This document shows, piece by piece, positions 15,094 through 23,205 of a stretch of DNA of 23,237 bases. Source of the DNA: JAXGPP01 sp964436865 (GTDB taxonomy: Bacteria; Planctomycetota; Planctomycetia; Pirellulales; Thermoguttaceae); NCBI GenBank assembly GCA_964436865.1, contig CAYTFK010000078.1, forward strand, positions 1-23,237. Reading direction: 5' to 3'. Both the position numbers and the translations under genes were made by a program. The notes beneath the pieces were generated by a model. The model searched no databases. It had not been told where the DNA came from and saw nothing but the letters and a program-made list of their open reading frames with translations. The stretch's first letter is position 1, and every line of letters starts with the position of its first letter.

Positions 15094-15123
15094 TTGCCAT
15101 TCAGACCACATATTGATTAGAAT
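15094..15123 (+). promoter_or_regulatory. Rightward sigma70-like promoter of the prepilin-like gene
   Basis: TTGCCA (15094-15099) and TAGAAT (15118-15123), each five of six consensus bases, are 18 bases apart in a locally AT-rich stretch. Transcription from about 15130 would give a leader of roughly 97 bases before the ATG at 15227. Confidence 0.6.
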
Positions 15124-15226
15124 AGAGCCGTTGAGGCAGGGGGGACCCTACGGGACCAGAGAAGGGCGACCGGGAGCAGCTTTGCTCATTCCTCGTTGTC
15201 GTATTGGTTATCTCTTGTAGGGGAAA

Positions 15227-16309
15227 ATGAAGATGTATGGGAACCGCAGAGCCGGTGTGTGGCGAAGGTACGCCTTCACCCTCGTTGAATTACTGGTGGT
15301 CATTGCGATCATCGGCATCCTGATCGCACTGCTTTTGCCGGCAGTGCAGGCGGCCCGCGAGGCGGCCCGCCGATCTCAGTGTTCCAACAACCTCAAGCAG
15401 TTGGCGTTGGCGGTCCATAACTACCACGACACCTACAAGGTCTTTCCGGCCTTGGGCTCGCGGTGGTCGGTGAACCAGGGGATCTACTACAGTTGGCTGA
15501 TGTCGTTATTGCCATACGTGGAGCAGCAGCCGATGTATGACGGCATCTGCGCGCAGGCGACCACCGGCGGCGGGTTGCCCGCCCCGTGGGACACCGGGAA
15601 TAACGCCTTCCTGAACCAGTACTGGAAACGCGACATCCCCGCCTACCGCTGCCCGTCGGAGCCCGAACGACCGCGCGACGCCGGTGAGAGCCCGTCGATC
15701 ACCAACTACAAGGGCTGCGTGGGCGATGACTATCATCAGAACCATTTCCGCCCCGACCAAAGTTCCCGCCAGAACCGCGGCGTTTTCCAGATCGAGCGTT
15801 GGGCTTCGATGGCGATGATTCGCGACGGAACGTCAAACACAGTCCTGCTGGGCGAGATGATCGCCGGCGGAAACCGCGACGACGTGCTGGGAGGGGTCGC
15901 ATTGAACATGCAGGCATGGAACCCGGCGGCCTGCCTGGCGCGTATCGATCCCGCGAATCCCAAGAAGATCACCGCCCCGACGCGCGAAGAATTCCGCCCC
16001 GTGGGCGGTCGCGCGTTTGACGGCCGGCCGTACTTCGTTGGCTTCGCGACGATGATCGGCCCCAACGGACCGAGCTGCCACTGGGGCGGCGTCGACGGCA
16101 ATGAACACATGGGAACCGCGTCGAGCTACCATCCCGGCGGAGCGCAGGTGGCGATGAGCGACGGGTCGACCCACTTCATCAGTGAAACGATCGACGTGGG
16201 CAACCAGACCATCGATGACATCGATAATCCGGGTGTGAGGCCCTCACCGTACGGCGTATGGGGTGCGCTGGGAAGCCGCGAGGGAGGAGAAGCCGTTCAG
16301 TTGCCCTAG
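15227..16309 (+). CDS. DUF1559 prepilin-like protein
   Basis: The product is 360 residues. FTLVELLVVIAIIGILIALL (17-36) is a type IV prepilin N-terminus with Glu at +5 (E21) after the predicted cleavage between A16 and F17; Ala rather than the usual Gly precedes the cut. QAAREAARRSQCSNNLKQL and LAVHNYHDTYKVFPA follow, then a long beta-rich domain, and near the C-terminus the H-x9-DG motif (H302, DG at 312-313). This is the DUF1559 architecture, hugely expanded in Planctomycetota. Members are thought to be pseudopilin-like envelope proteins; individual roles are mostly unknown. The ATG at 15227 sits only 3 bases after AGGGG, whereas the ATG at 15233 is 9 bases after it, so the true start may be two codons later. 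The small lipoprotein gene follows after 55 bases, a common DUF1559 partner arrangement. Confidence 0.92.
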   Translation: MKMYGNRRAGVWRRYAFTLVELLVVIAIIGILIALLLPAVQAAREAARRSQCSNNLKQLALAVHNYHDTYKVFPALGSRWSVNQGIYYSWLMSLLPYVEQQPMYDGICAQATTGGGLPAPWDTGNNAFLNQYWKRDIPAYRCPSEPERPRDAGESPSITNYKGCVGDDYHQNHFRPDQSSRQNRGVFQIERWASMAMIRDGTSNTVLLGEMIAGGNRDDVLGGVALNMQAWNPAACLARIDPANPKKITAPTREEFRPVGGRAFDGRPYFVGFATMIGPNGPSCHWGGVDGNEHMGTASSYHPGGAQVAMSDGSTHFISETIDVGNQTIDDIDNPGVRPSPYGVWGALGSREGGEAVQLP

Positions 16310-16332
16310 CGGCAGCCGAACCCTTGTGTGCC

Positions 16333-16345
16333 TGACTTGAAGTCA
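16333..16345. repeat. Small perfect dyad before the lipoprotein gene
   Basis: TGACTT, one G, then AAGTCA form a 13-base perfect inverted repeat. It ends 5 bases before the GGGAGGA ribosome site of the lipoprotein gene. It could be an operator or a processing signal; it could also be chance. Confidence 0.35.
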
Positions 16346-16364
16346 ACCTGGGAGGATTATCACG

Positions 16365-16820
16365 ATGAATCGATGGTTCGCTGTTGCCGCTTCTCTGACA
16401 TGCCTCATCCTGATCGGATGCGGCGGAGAAGACGTGGGCTCCGTCACGGGGAAAGTGACGATGGACGGACAGCCGCTGCCCAACGCGATTGTCACGTTTG
16501 TGCCGGAAGGCGGCGGACGCACCGGTACTGGCAAGACCGATGCCAACGGTGAGTACAAACTGGTGTTCGCCGGAGGCGAGGGGGCCACGATCGGCAAGAA
16601 CAAGGTCGCCGTGACCACCGCTCCGGAGGCCGCTCAGGTCAGCGGAGTGCGGTCCGACAGCCCCGAGTACGCCGCGCAGGCTTCCGGCGGCACCATGAGC
16701 GATTACAGCAAGCCGGCCGTCATTGAAAAGATTCCGGCCAAGTATAACAAGAACACCGAATTGACCTTCGACGTCAAATCGGGCTCGAACGTCTACGACA
16801 TCGAGTTGAAGTCGCAGTAG
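16365..16820 (+). CDS. Small lipoprotein with a carboxypeptidase-regulatory-like domain
   Basis: The product is 151 residues. MNRWFAVAASLTCLILIGC is a lipoprotein signal with lipobox LIGC and the lipidated Cys at 19. The mature part starts with VTGKVTMDGQPLPNAIVTFV and has TGKTDANGEYKL, the beta-sandwich signature of carboxypeptidase-regulatory/transthyretin-like domains, which are usually structural or binding modules. The family is common in planctomycetes next to DUF1559 genes, as here (55 bases downstream of one). The ribosome site GGGAGGA lies 8 bases before the ATG. No enzyme motif is present. It is probably anchored in a membrane of the cell envelope. Confidence 0.88.
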   Translation: MNRWFAVAASLTCLILIGCGGEDVGSVTGKVTMDGQPLPNAIVTFVPEGGGRTGTGKTDANGEYKLVFAGGEGATIGKNKVAVTTAPEAAQVSGVRSDSPEYAAQASGGTMSDYSKPAVIEKIPAKYNKNTELTFDVKSGSNVYDIELKSQ

Positions 16821-16852
16821 ATCGGGTACGGGTAAGCGTTCACAACTCGGAC

Positions 16853-16929
16853 GGGGACTGGTCCGTTTTTCGGTGCGCCAGGCCCGGTTTCGCGGGTAAT
16901 CGGATGGCCGGAAACACGGACCTGTCCCC
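16853..16929. repeat. Long imperfect inverted repeat, REP-like
   Basis: GGGGACTGGTCCGTTTTTCG (16853-16872) matches the reverse complement of 16910-16929 at 17 of 20 positions. The arms are separated by 37 bases that include a smaller CCCG/CGGG dyad, and TTT follows the right arm. The GGGGAC/GTCCCC termini resemble dispersed palindromic elements seen between genes in Planctomycetota and linked in some bacteria to REP-associated transposases. It could also end transcription after the lipoprotein gene. Confidence 0.55.
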
Positions 16930-16959
16930 TTTGGTCGCAGGCGGTGAACGGTTACGGAT

Positions 16960-18420
16960 ATGTCAGGCGGCGAAAAGAACCGCGACCCACGAGCGATCCG
17001 GGGCGACCGCGGTGCAGATCAGCGAGGGTGGTTTCGCCGCCGGACAATAGGGCTTGTGCTGGCCGCCGCGGAGCTGGTCGTCGCCGCGGTGGTCGGCGTG
17101 CGTTATTTCGCAACGGAGGAGCCGGCGGTCGAATCGCGACCGCCGGCTCCCTCCGTTCCCCTCGTTGCCTCTCGTGCTCCGGCGGCCCTCCAGCCCACAA
17201 TCTCCCTTCCCAAGACCGAGGCTGAAGACACCGCAGAGGCACTTCAGCACGAAACTCGGGAGATTGCCGACCGGCTGCGTGACCGCTGGCCCGATTCGCC
17301 CGAAGCGATCCACGTAGCGGCCATGGTTCACGCGATGCTCCGCGAAACGGCCGAAGCCGAACGCCTCTGGCAGCAGTCGATCGAGCTCGATCCGCGGGGC
17401 ACCCAGTACTACGTGAACCTGGCCGCGATCGCCATCGATCGCGGCAACAGCGAACTGGCCCGCGTCACTCTCCAGCAGGCGCTCGATAAGGGCTGCACTT
17501 CCGCCGACGTTTATCACCACCTCGCGCTGGCCTTGACGAACCTCGGTCGCTGCGAGGAGGCGGCCGAGGTTGCCGAGAAAGGCCTGGCCGCCTATCCCGA
17601 CTCGGCCGGTTGCTGGCGGATGCTCGGCGAATCGCAGCTCAAGCTGGGCAAGGCGGCCGAGGCGGAAGCGAGCCTCCGCCAGGCGATCGACCGCGGCTCC
17701 CGCTCGGCGAGCGCCTATTTCGCCCTCGCCAACGCCTGCGCGCGCCAGGGCAAACGCGAGGAAGCCGCCGAGTTTCGCAAACTCTTTGCCGAGTTGAAAG
17801 CGGCGGAACCGATCGATCCGCAACAGCGCTATCAGGTGCTCACCACGGCCGAAGCGCGGCGCAACGCCGCGGCCGCGCTCTGGGAGGCAGCCACGATCTG
17901 TGCCTGGAAAGATGACCTGGCGGAGGCCGAGAAGCTGCTGTTGCGAGCCCTGGCGATCGAACCCGCGCGAGTCGACTTCCTTCGTGCGCTGTCGGCCCTA
18001 TACCGCAACCAGGGCCGCTATGCCGACGCGGAAGTCGTGCTCCAGCGGTTGGTCGAGATCGAGCCGCAGGATCTCGGCGAGCGGCTCAACCTGGCCCGCA
18101 TGTCGGCCAGGCTGGGCAAGTTTGCGGCGGCCGAAGCGGCTTTCAAGGAAGTGGTCGATGCCGCGCCCAACGCGGCGGCCGCCTACGAGGGGCTCGCGCG
18201 GCTGTATCTGGAACACGGCAAGCTCAGCGAGGCGCGCTGGCACGCCGAGGAAGCCGCGCGATGGGCGCCGACCGCCGCGAGCTATCGCTTGCTGGCCGAC
18301 ATTTGCCGGCGATCGGGAGACACCGCGGCGGCCGCAGCCGCTGAGGCTGAAGCGCTCGAGCGCTCGACGCCGAAACCACAGTCGGAATCCGCCGCCGCGC
18401 CCCGCCAGACCGTACCATGA
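16960..18420 (+). CDS. Membrane-anchored TPR protein, first of a paralogous pair
   Basis: The product is 486 residues. A basic cytoplasmic tail (GWFRRRTIG) leads into one membrane helix at about 30-52, then a Pro-rich linker and the short motif TISLPKT. From about 90 on the protein is helical tetratricopeptide repeats, for example AEAERLWQQSIELDPRGTQY, AEASLRQAIDRGSRSASAYF and AEKLLLRALAIEPARVDFLR, ending in an Ala-rich tail. The membrane helix and arginines predict the repeats outside the cytoplasm. TPRs bind partner proteins; the obvious candidate is the CRTAC1 protein whose ATG overlaps this stop codon (ATGA). It is clearly paralogous to the product of 20078-21526 over most of its length. 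The start has only a weak ribosome site, and no promoter is apparent in the 139 bases upstream, which hold the inverted repeat. Confidence 0.85.
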   Translation: MSGGEKNRDPRAIRGDRGADQRGWFRRRTIGLVLAAAELVVAAVVGVRYFATEEPAVESRPPAPSVPLVASRAPAALQPTISLPKTEAEDTAEALQHETREIADRLRDRWPDSPEAIHVAAMVHAMLRETAEAERLWQQSIELDPRGTQYYVNLAAIAIDRGNSELARVTLQQALDKGCTSADVYHHLALALTNLGRCEEAAEVAEKGLAAYPDSAGCWRMLGESQLKLGKAAEAEASLRQAIDRGSRSASAYFALANACARQGKREEAAEFRKLFAELKAAEPIDPQQRYQVLTTAEARRNAAAALWEAATICAWKDDLAEAEKLLLRALAIEPARVDFLRALSALYRNQGRYADAEVVLQRLVEIEPQDLGERLNLARMSARLGKFAAAEAAFKEVVDAAPNAAAAYEGLARLYLEHGKLSEARWHAEEAARWAPTAASYRLLADICRRSGDTAAAAAAEAEALERSTPKPQSESAAAPRQTVP

Positions 18421-20081
18421 CGCTCCGCCGACCGGCCGACCTCTGCATCGCCATCGTTCTCGCCCTGGCGGCATGCGCGCCCGCCGCGGGGGCGGAAACA
18501 GTGATCCGCATGACCGACGTCACCGCACAGTCGGGTATCACCTTCCGCCACACACACGGCGGCAGCGGCCAGGCATTCATCGTCGAGGGTGTGGTGGGCG
18601 GGCTGGCGCTGTTCGACTACGACGGCGACGGCCTGGTGGACATCTACTTCACCAACGGCAAGCCCCTCCGCGGCACGCAGTCCGATACGCTCCCCCGCGA
18701 TTCGCTCTACCGTAACAACGGCGACTGGACGTTCACCGACGTGACCGACCAGGCCGGCGTGGGAGACCTGGGACACGGCATGGGAGTGACCGCCGCCGAC
18801 TATGACGACGACGGCGACCAGGACCTGTACCTGAGCCAGTTCGGCCCCAATGTGCTCTACCGCAATAATGGCGACGGCACGTTTACCGACGTCACGCGCG
18901 CGGCCGGAGTCGACCGTGGCGACAAGGTCGGAGCCGGCACGTGTTTCCTCGACATCGAAAACGACGGCAACCTCGACTTGTACGCGGGCAATTACATCGA
19001 TTTCAACTACGACAACCACGTGCCGATTGTCGTCGGAATGCACCGCTTCCACGCCGGACCTCGCTACTACAAGCCGGTGCCCGATACGCTGTTGCGCAGC
19101 AACGGCGACGGGACCTTCATTGATGTGAGCCAGTCGTCCGGTATCGGCCAGGTGGCAGGGCCGTCGATGGGCATGGTCTGCCTCGACTTCGACGACGACG
19201 GCGACACCGACGTATTCATCTGCAACGATGAAGCAGCCAACTTCCTCTTCCAGAACGACGGCCGCGGGCGCTTCGAGGAGGCGGCCCTGGCAGCGGGCGT
19301 GGCCTTCGACTTCTACGGCAAAGCCAACTCGAGCATGGGCGTCGACTGCGGCGATTACGACAACGACGGCCGCCTCGACCTCTTCATGACCGACTACCAG
19401 GCCGAGATGCCCGTGCTCTATCACAACCTGGGAGACGGCTTCTTTGAAGACGCCACCAGCGCCGCGGCGATCAGTCCCGACCTGTTCCCGCATGTGAACT
19501 GGGGATCGGGGCTGGTCGACTTCGATCACGACGGCGATCGTGACCTGTTCATCGCGTGCGGACACTTCGATCATATCGAACACATCGACGACCGCACCGC
19601 GTTCAAAGTCCGAAACTTCCTTCTCGCCAACGACGGGCAAGGCCGTTTCACCGATGTTTCCGCAGAGTGTGGCAGCGGACTGCAGCCCGTCGAAAGCAGC
19701 CGCGGCGCCGGTTTCGACGACCTGGACAACGATGGCGACGTCGATGCGGTGGTCCTCAATGTCGAGTCCGTGCCGACGATCATCCGCAACGATTCCCGCG
19801 CCGATGGCCATTGGACCGAAATTCGCCTGCGCCGTGCCCGCGGAAACCGCGACGCCGTCGGCGCCCGCGTGAAGGTCGTCGCCGGCGATCTGGTCCAGGT
19901 GGCCGAAGTCCACGCCGGGCGCGCCTACCAGAGCCACTTCGGCACCCGGCTCCACTTCGGGCTGGGCCCCCGTGAGCGCATTGACCGCATCGAGGTGCGC
20001 TGGCCCGGCGGACAAGTCGAAGCATTCACCGATCTGTCCGTCGATCAACTGCTGACACTCACCGAGGCTGCGAAACCGTGA
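18417..20081 (+). CDS. CRTAC1/ASPIC family secreted calcium-binding repeat protein, copy 1
   Basis: The product is 554 residues. The N-terminus is a signal peptide; LAAC (17-20) is a possible lipobox, while AGA/ET at about 26 could be a normal cleavage site. The body is a VCBS/FG-GAP beta-propeller-like array with seven DxDxDG-type calcium loops: DYDGDG (67-72), DYDDDG, DIENDG, DFDDDG, DYDNDG, DFDHDG and DLDNDG. Interspersed blades read like NNGDGTFTDVT. The C-terminus (about 480-545) is an ASPIC/UnbV domain with VHAGRAYQSHFGTRLHFGLG. The family is extracellular in many bacteria and in animal cartilage acidic protein 1; its bacterial function is not established. The gene overlaps the upstream TPR gene by ATGA and the next TPR gene by GTGA, so its translation is probably coupled to both. 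Confidence 0.9.
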   Translation: MTLRRPADLCIAIVLALAACAPAAGAETVIRMTDVTAQSGITFRHTHGGSGQAFIVEGVVGGLALFDYDGDGLVDIYFTNGKPLRGTQSDTLPRDSLYRNNGDWTFTDVTDQAGVGDLGHGMGVTAADYDDDGDQDLYLSQFGPNVLYRNNGDGTFTDVTRAAGVDRGDKVGAGTCFLDIENDGNLDLYAGNYIDFNYDNHVPIVVGMHRFHAGPRYYKPVPDTLLRSNGDGTFIDVSQSSGIGQVAGPSMGMVCLDFDDDGDTDVFICNDEAANFLFQNDGRGRFEEAALAAGVAFDFYGKANSSMGVDCGDYDNDGRLDLFMTDYQAEMPVLYHNLGDGFFEDATSAAAISPDLFPHVNWGSGLVDFDHDGDRDLFIACGHFDHIEHIDDRTAFKVRNFLLANDGQGRFTDVSAECGSGLQPVESSRGAGFDDLDNDGDVDAVVLNVESVPTIIRNDSRADGHWTEIRLRRARGNRDAVGARVKVVAGDLVQVAEVHAGRAYQSHFGTRLHFGLGPRERIDRIEVRWPGGQVEAFTDLSVDQLLTLTEAAKP

Positions 20082-21526
20082 GCGCCCGACGACTGCGACG
20101 CAACCGGCCCGACACACTCGACGACCCGCTGCTGGCACGCAATTGGCGCGCGCACTACGGCTGGCTTGCCCTGTTTTGCTTCGGGACGGCGCTGGCCATC
20201 GCCTGTCTTATCGCCTGGTTCTCTCCACCCCCTGAGCCGGACGCCTCGCAGGCATCCCTCGCACCCGTACGATCGCCTTCGCCTTCAATCACCTTGCCGC
20301 GGACCGCCGAACAGGCCAGTGCTGAATCGATGCAGCGGGAACTGACTGCGCTCATCGAAGAACTCGAGAGCCGATTCCCCCAACTGTGCGGAGCGCTCCA
20401 CGTCGCCGCGGTCGCATATATCGATCTGCACAATACGGCGAAAGCGGAGCAGTTGTGGCGAAAGTGCATTGAACTGGCGCCGGAATACCTGGGGCCGCAC
20501 GTCGGGCTGGCAAACGTGGCGATGGATCGCGGCGACGACCAGGCGGCTGTCGAGATTCTCGAGAAAGCGCTGGCGGCCGGCTACTCGTCGCCCGAACTCT
20601 ACCATCAGATGGGCGAAGCGCTCAGCCGGATCGGCCAACTCGATCGGGCCGAAAGAGTGCTTCAGCAGGGCGCGGAGGCATATCCCGCTTCCGCGCCGCT
20701 CTGGCGGTTGCTCGGGCAGACGAAAATGCAACTCGGCAAGCTGGCCGAGGCAGAAGCATCTTTTGAGCGGGCGCTGGACCTGGGCGAGCGATCGCCCGAC
20801 TTGTACTTCGCCCTGGCCGGCGTATCCGCTCGGCTCGACAAGAGCGAAGCAGCGGCCGAGTATCGCGCGAAATTCACTGCGGCAAAGAGCGCGGCAGCCG
20901 ATGCGGGGCCGGACTCGTTCGACAGCCGCTACGCCGCCGCGGTTCGGCAGACGTTGATGCGGAGCCTGCAGGGCGCTGCGGCCGTCTACGCGCGGCAGAA
21001 CGATCTGCCACGCGCGGAGCAACTCTCTCTCCGCGCCCTGGCCCTCGATCCCGACGATACGGTGGCACTCCGCGAGCTGTCACAGATTTATCGCTCTCAA
21101 GGGCGATTGGCCGACATGCTGGAGGCCCAACAAAGGCTGGTGGAGATCGACCCGGAAAGCGCGTACGATCACATCAACCTGGCAAGCGTGGCGGCAGAAC
21201 TTGGTGATTACTCTAAGGCGGAGACGGCCTTGAAGGAGGCGATCCGCCTGCGACCCGATCTCGCACTGCCCTACCTGTCGCTTGCGCGGCTCCGCTTGAA
21301 TCAGGGCGACTTCAGCCAGGCGCGGTTGTTTGCCGAGGGAGCGGTGCGGCGCGAGCCGAGTCCCGACGGCTACGCGATGCTGGCGGCCGCCTGCGAAGCA
21401 CTCGGCGACACCCGCGCGGCGGAGTCGGCGCGCAAAGCGGCCGCCAAGCTTTCCTCTCCCGCGACGTCCACTCCCCGCGATTCGTCTTCGTCTCCTTCGC
21501 AGCCGACAGTCGAGACGCCGCCATGA
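20078..21526 (+). CDS. Membrane-anchored TPR protein, second copy
   Basis: The product is 482 residues from a GTG start that overlaps the upstream stop (GTGA); GAGG lies about 10 bases before it. The layout equals that of the TPR protein at 16960-18420: basic tail, one membrane helix (about 29-48, ending AWFSPPPEP), Pro-rich linker, the motif SITLPRT, then tetratricopeptide repeats (AEQLWRKCIELAPEYLGPHV, AEASFERALDLGERSPDLYF, AEQLSLRALALDPDDTVALR) and an Ala/Ser-rich tail. Whole segments align with the first copy, including IELDP/IELAP, LGKxAEAEAS and LVEIxP, so the genes arose by duplication and have diverged throughout. It is probably a scaffold for the CRTAC1 protein encoded next, with which it overlaps by ATGA. 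Partner specificity is inference. Confidence 0.87.
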   Translation: MSARRLRRNRPDTLDDPLLARNWRAHYGWLALFCFGTALAIACLIAWFSPPPEPDASQASLAPVRSPSPSITLPRTAEQASAESMQRELTALIEELESRFPQLCGALHVAAVAYIDLHNTAKAEQLWRKCIELAPEYLGPHVGLANVAMDRGDDQAAVEILEKALAAGYSSPELYHQMGEALSRIGQLDRAERVLQQGAEAYPASAPLWRLLGQTKMQLGKLAEAEASFERALDLGERSPDLYFALAGVSARLDKSEAAAEYRAKFTAAKSAAADAGPDSFDSRYAAAVRQTLMRSLQGAAAVYARQNDLPRAEQLSLRALALDPDDTVALRELSQIYRSQGRLADMLEAQQRLVEIDPESAYDHINLASVAAELGDYSKAETALKEAIRLRPDLALPYLSLARLRLNQGDFSQARLFAEGAVRREPSPDGYAMLAAACEALGDTRAAESARKAAAKLSSPATSTPRDSSSSPSQPTVETPP

Positions 21527-23205
21527 CGGGTTGCCGCGTCTGTTGTTGCGCCCTCGCGGTTCTTTGTATGTGCGGGCGGTCACACGCCGCCGATTCGCCG
21601 GCTCCGCCCCCGGCGATTCGCATGGTCGACGCCACCGCCGAATCGCGCATTGCCTTTCGGCACAACACCGGCGGAATCGGCCGGCAGTACACCGTCGAGT
21701 TCATGGCGGCCGGGCTGGCGCTGTTCGATTACGACAACGACGGCCTGATCGACATCTACTTCCCCAACGGCGCGCCCCTTCCCGGCGCCGCGCCCGGCAA
21801 GGTCTTCAACGACGCGCTCTATCGCAACAACGGGGACGGGACGTTCACCGATGTGACCGACGCGGCCGGCGTGAGTGATGCCGGCCATGGTCAGGGGGTT
21901 GTGGCGGCCGATTACGACAACGACGGCGACCAGGACCTGTACGTCAACAACTTCGGGCGCAACGTGCTCTACCGCAACAACGGCGACGGGACGTTCAGCG
22001 ACGTTACGCGCGAAGCCGGGGTCGATCGCGGCGAGCGGTTCGGTTCGGGCGTGTGCTTTCTCGACATCGAGGCCGACGGCGACCTCGACCTCTACGTGGC
22101 CAACTATCTCGATTTCACCTTCGCGGAACACGCGGTACGGGTGCGGCAGTCTTACCCCTACCCGCCCGGTCCGCAGAGCTTTCGGCCCCAGCCCGACAAT
22201 CTGTTCCGCAACAACGGCGACGGAACGTTCACCGATGTGAGCGAGCCGTCCGGCATCGGCCGGTTCGCCGGGCCGAGCATGGGAGCGATCTCGCTCGATG
22301 CCGACGACGACGGCGACAGCGACCTGTTTGTCTGCAACGACGCCAAGGCAAACTTCTTCTTTCGCAACGACGGCCGCGGATCCTTCGAGGAGGCGGCTCT
22401 GGAAGCTGGGTTGGCCTTCAACTTCTACGGGCACGAGAATGGCAGCATGGGCGCCGACTGCGGCGACTACGACAACGACGGCCGCCTCGACCTGTTCATG
22501 ACCGACTACACCGGCGAGCGGCCGGCGCTCTACCGAAACCTGGGCGGCGGCTTGTTTGAGGATGTGGCCGGTCCGGCGGGAGCGGCCCAAGGGACCGTCG
22601 CGCCAACGAAGTGGGGCGCCGTTCTGGCCGATTTTGATAACGATGGCGACCGCGATCTGTTCATTGCCTGCGGCCATTTTCTTGAGAACATCGCCACAAT
22701 CGACGATCGCACGAGCTATCGCACCCGCAACATCCTGCTCGCCAACGACGGCCGGAGGTTCACCGACGTCTCTGCTGCCGCGGGCGACGGCCTGGCGGTG
22801 ATCGAAAGCAGCCGCGGGGCCGGCAGCGACGATCTCGACAACGACGGCGATCTCGATGTCGCAATCCTCAATTCAAACGCCCGTCCGACGCTCCTCCGCA
22901 ACGAAACGGCTTCCGAAAATCACTGGCTCCAGATCATGCTGCGCGGCACTGCCGCCAACCGCGACGGTGTCGGGTCGCACGTCACTGTGATCGCGGAAAA
23001 ACGGCTTCTGGCGGCCGAAGTCCACAGCGGACGCGGCTACCAGGGGCACTTCGGCACCCGGCTGCACTTCGGGCTGGGCGAGCTCCAGCGAGTCGATCGC
23101 GTGGAAGTCCGCTGGCTGGGGGACGATGTGGAAGTGTTCGATGTGCCCGCGACGGACCGGCTGATTGTGCTTGTGCAGGGCAGCGGCCGGGAGGTGAGGC
23201 CATGA
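21523..23205 (+). CDS. CRTAC1/ASPIC family secreted calcium-binding repeat protein, copy 2
   Basis: The product is 560 residues. The signal peptide is short and unusually Cys-rich (MTGCRVCCCALAVLCMCG), with cleavage likely after SHA (about 22); unlike copy 1 it has no proper lipobox. Seven DxDxDG-type calcium loops follow (DYDNDG, DYDNDG, DIEADG, DADDDG, DYDNDG, DFDNDG, DLDNDG), with FTDVT-type blades between them, and a C-terminal ASPIC/UnbV domain at about 482-542 (VHSGRGYQGHFGTRLHFGLG). It aligns with copy 1 along its whole length, including SSMGVDCGDYDNDGRLDLFM against GSMGADCGDYDNDGRLDLFM. It is translated from an ATG overlapping the upstream TPR stop and overlaps a further gene by ATGA. 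Predicted location is the cell surface or periplasm; the role is unknown, with calcium-dependent adhesion or binding the likeliest guess. Confidence 0.9.
   Translation: MTGCRVCCCALAVLCMCGRSHAADSPAPPPAIRMVDATAESRIAFRHNTGGIGRQYTVEFMAAGLALFDYDNDGLIDIYFPNGAPLPGAAPGKVFNDALYRNNGDGTFTDVTDAAGVSDAGHGQGVVAADYDNDGDQDLYVNNFGRNVLYRNNGDGTFSDVTREAGVDRGERFGSGVCFLDIEADGDLDLYVANYLDFTFAEHAVRVRQSYPYPPGPQSFRPQPDNLFRNNGDGTFTDVSEPSGIGRFAGPSMGAISLDADDDGDSDLFVCNDAKANFFFRNDGRGSFEEAALEAGLAFNFYGHENGSMGADCGDYDNDGRLDLFMTDYTGERPALYRNLGGGLFEDVAGPAGAAQGTVAPTKWGAVLADFDNDGDRDLFIACGHFLENIATIDDRTSYRTRNILLANDGRRFTDVSAAAGDGLAVIESSRGAGSDDLDNDGDLDVAILNSNARPTLLRNETASENHWLQIMLRGTAANRDGVGSHVTVIAEKRLLAAEVHSGRGYQGHFGTRLHFGLGELQRVDRVEVRWLGDDVEVFDVPATDRLIVLVQGSGREVRP

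Larger units (their letters stand above)
14888..15226. promoter_or_regulatory. 339-base divergent intergenic region
   Basis: This gap separates the leftward unrecognised secreted gene from the rightward prepilin-like gene. It holds, from left to right, a ribosome site (14895-14900), two abutting hairpins (14920-14942 and 14941-14970), a leftward promoter with a perfect TATAAT, a rightward promoter (15094-15123), and a small hairpin (GAGCA at 15174-15178 with TGCTC at 15183-15187) in the rightward leader. I see no gene in it. Confidence 0.6.

Noticed and set aside
16960..18420. Frameshift or pseudogene in the duplicated TPR genes
   Set aside because: Both TPR frames are intact from start to stop and end in functional-looking overlaps with the next gene.
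18282..20138. 618-codon open frame antisense to the first CRTAC1 gene
   Set aside because: It is Val/Ile-rich because it reads the complement of the Asp-rich calcium-loop codons. It has no domain, and the sense frame is a clear CRTAC1 protein.
21580..22677. 365-codon antisense frame in the second CRTAC1 gene
   Set aside because: Same codon-complement effect as in the first copy; no independent evidence of coding.
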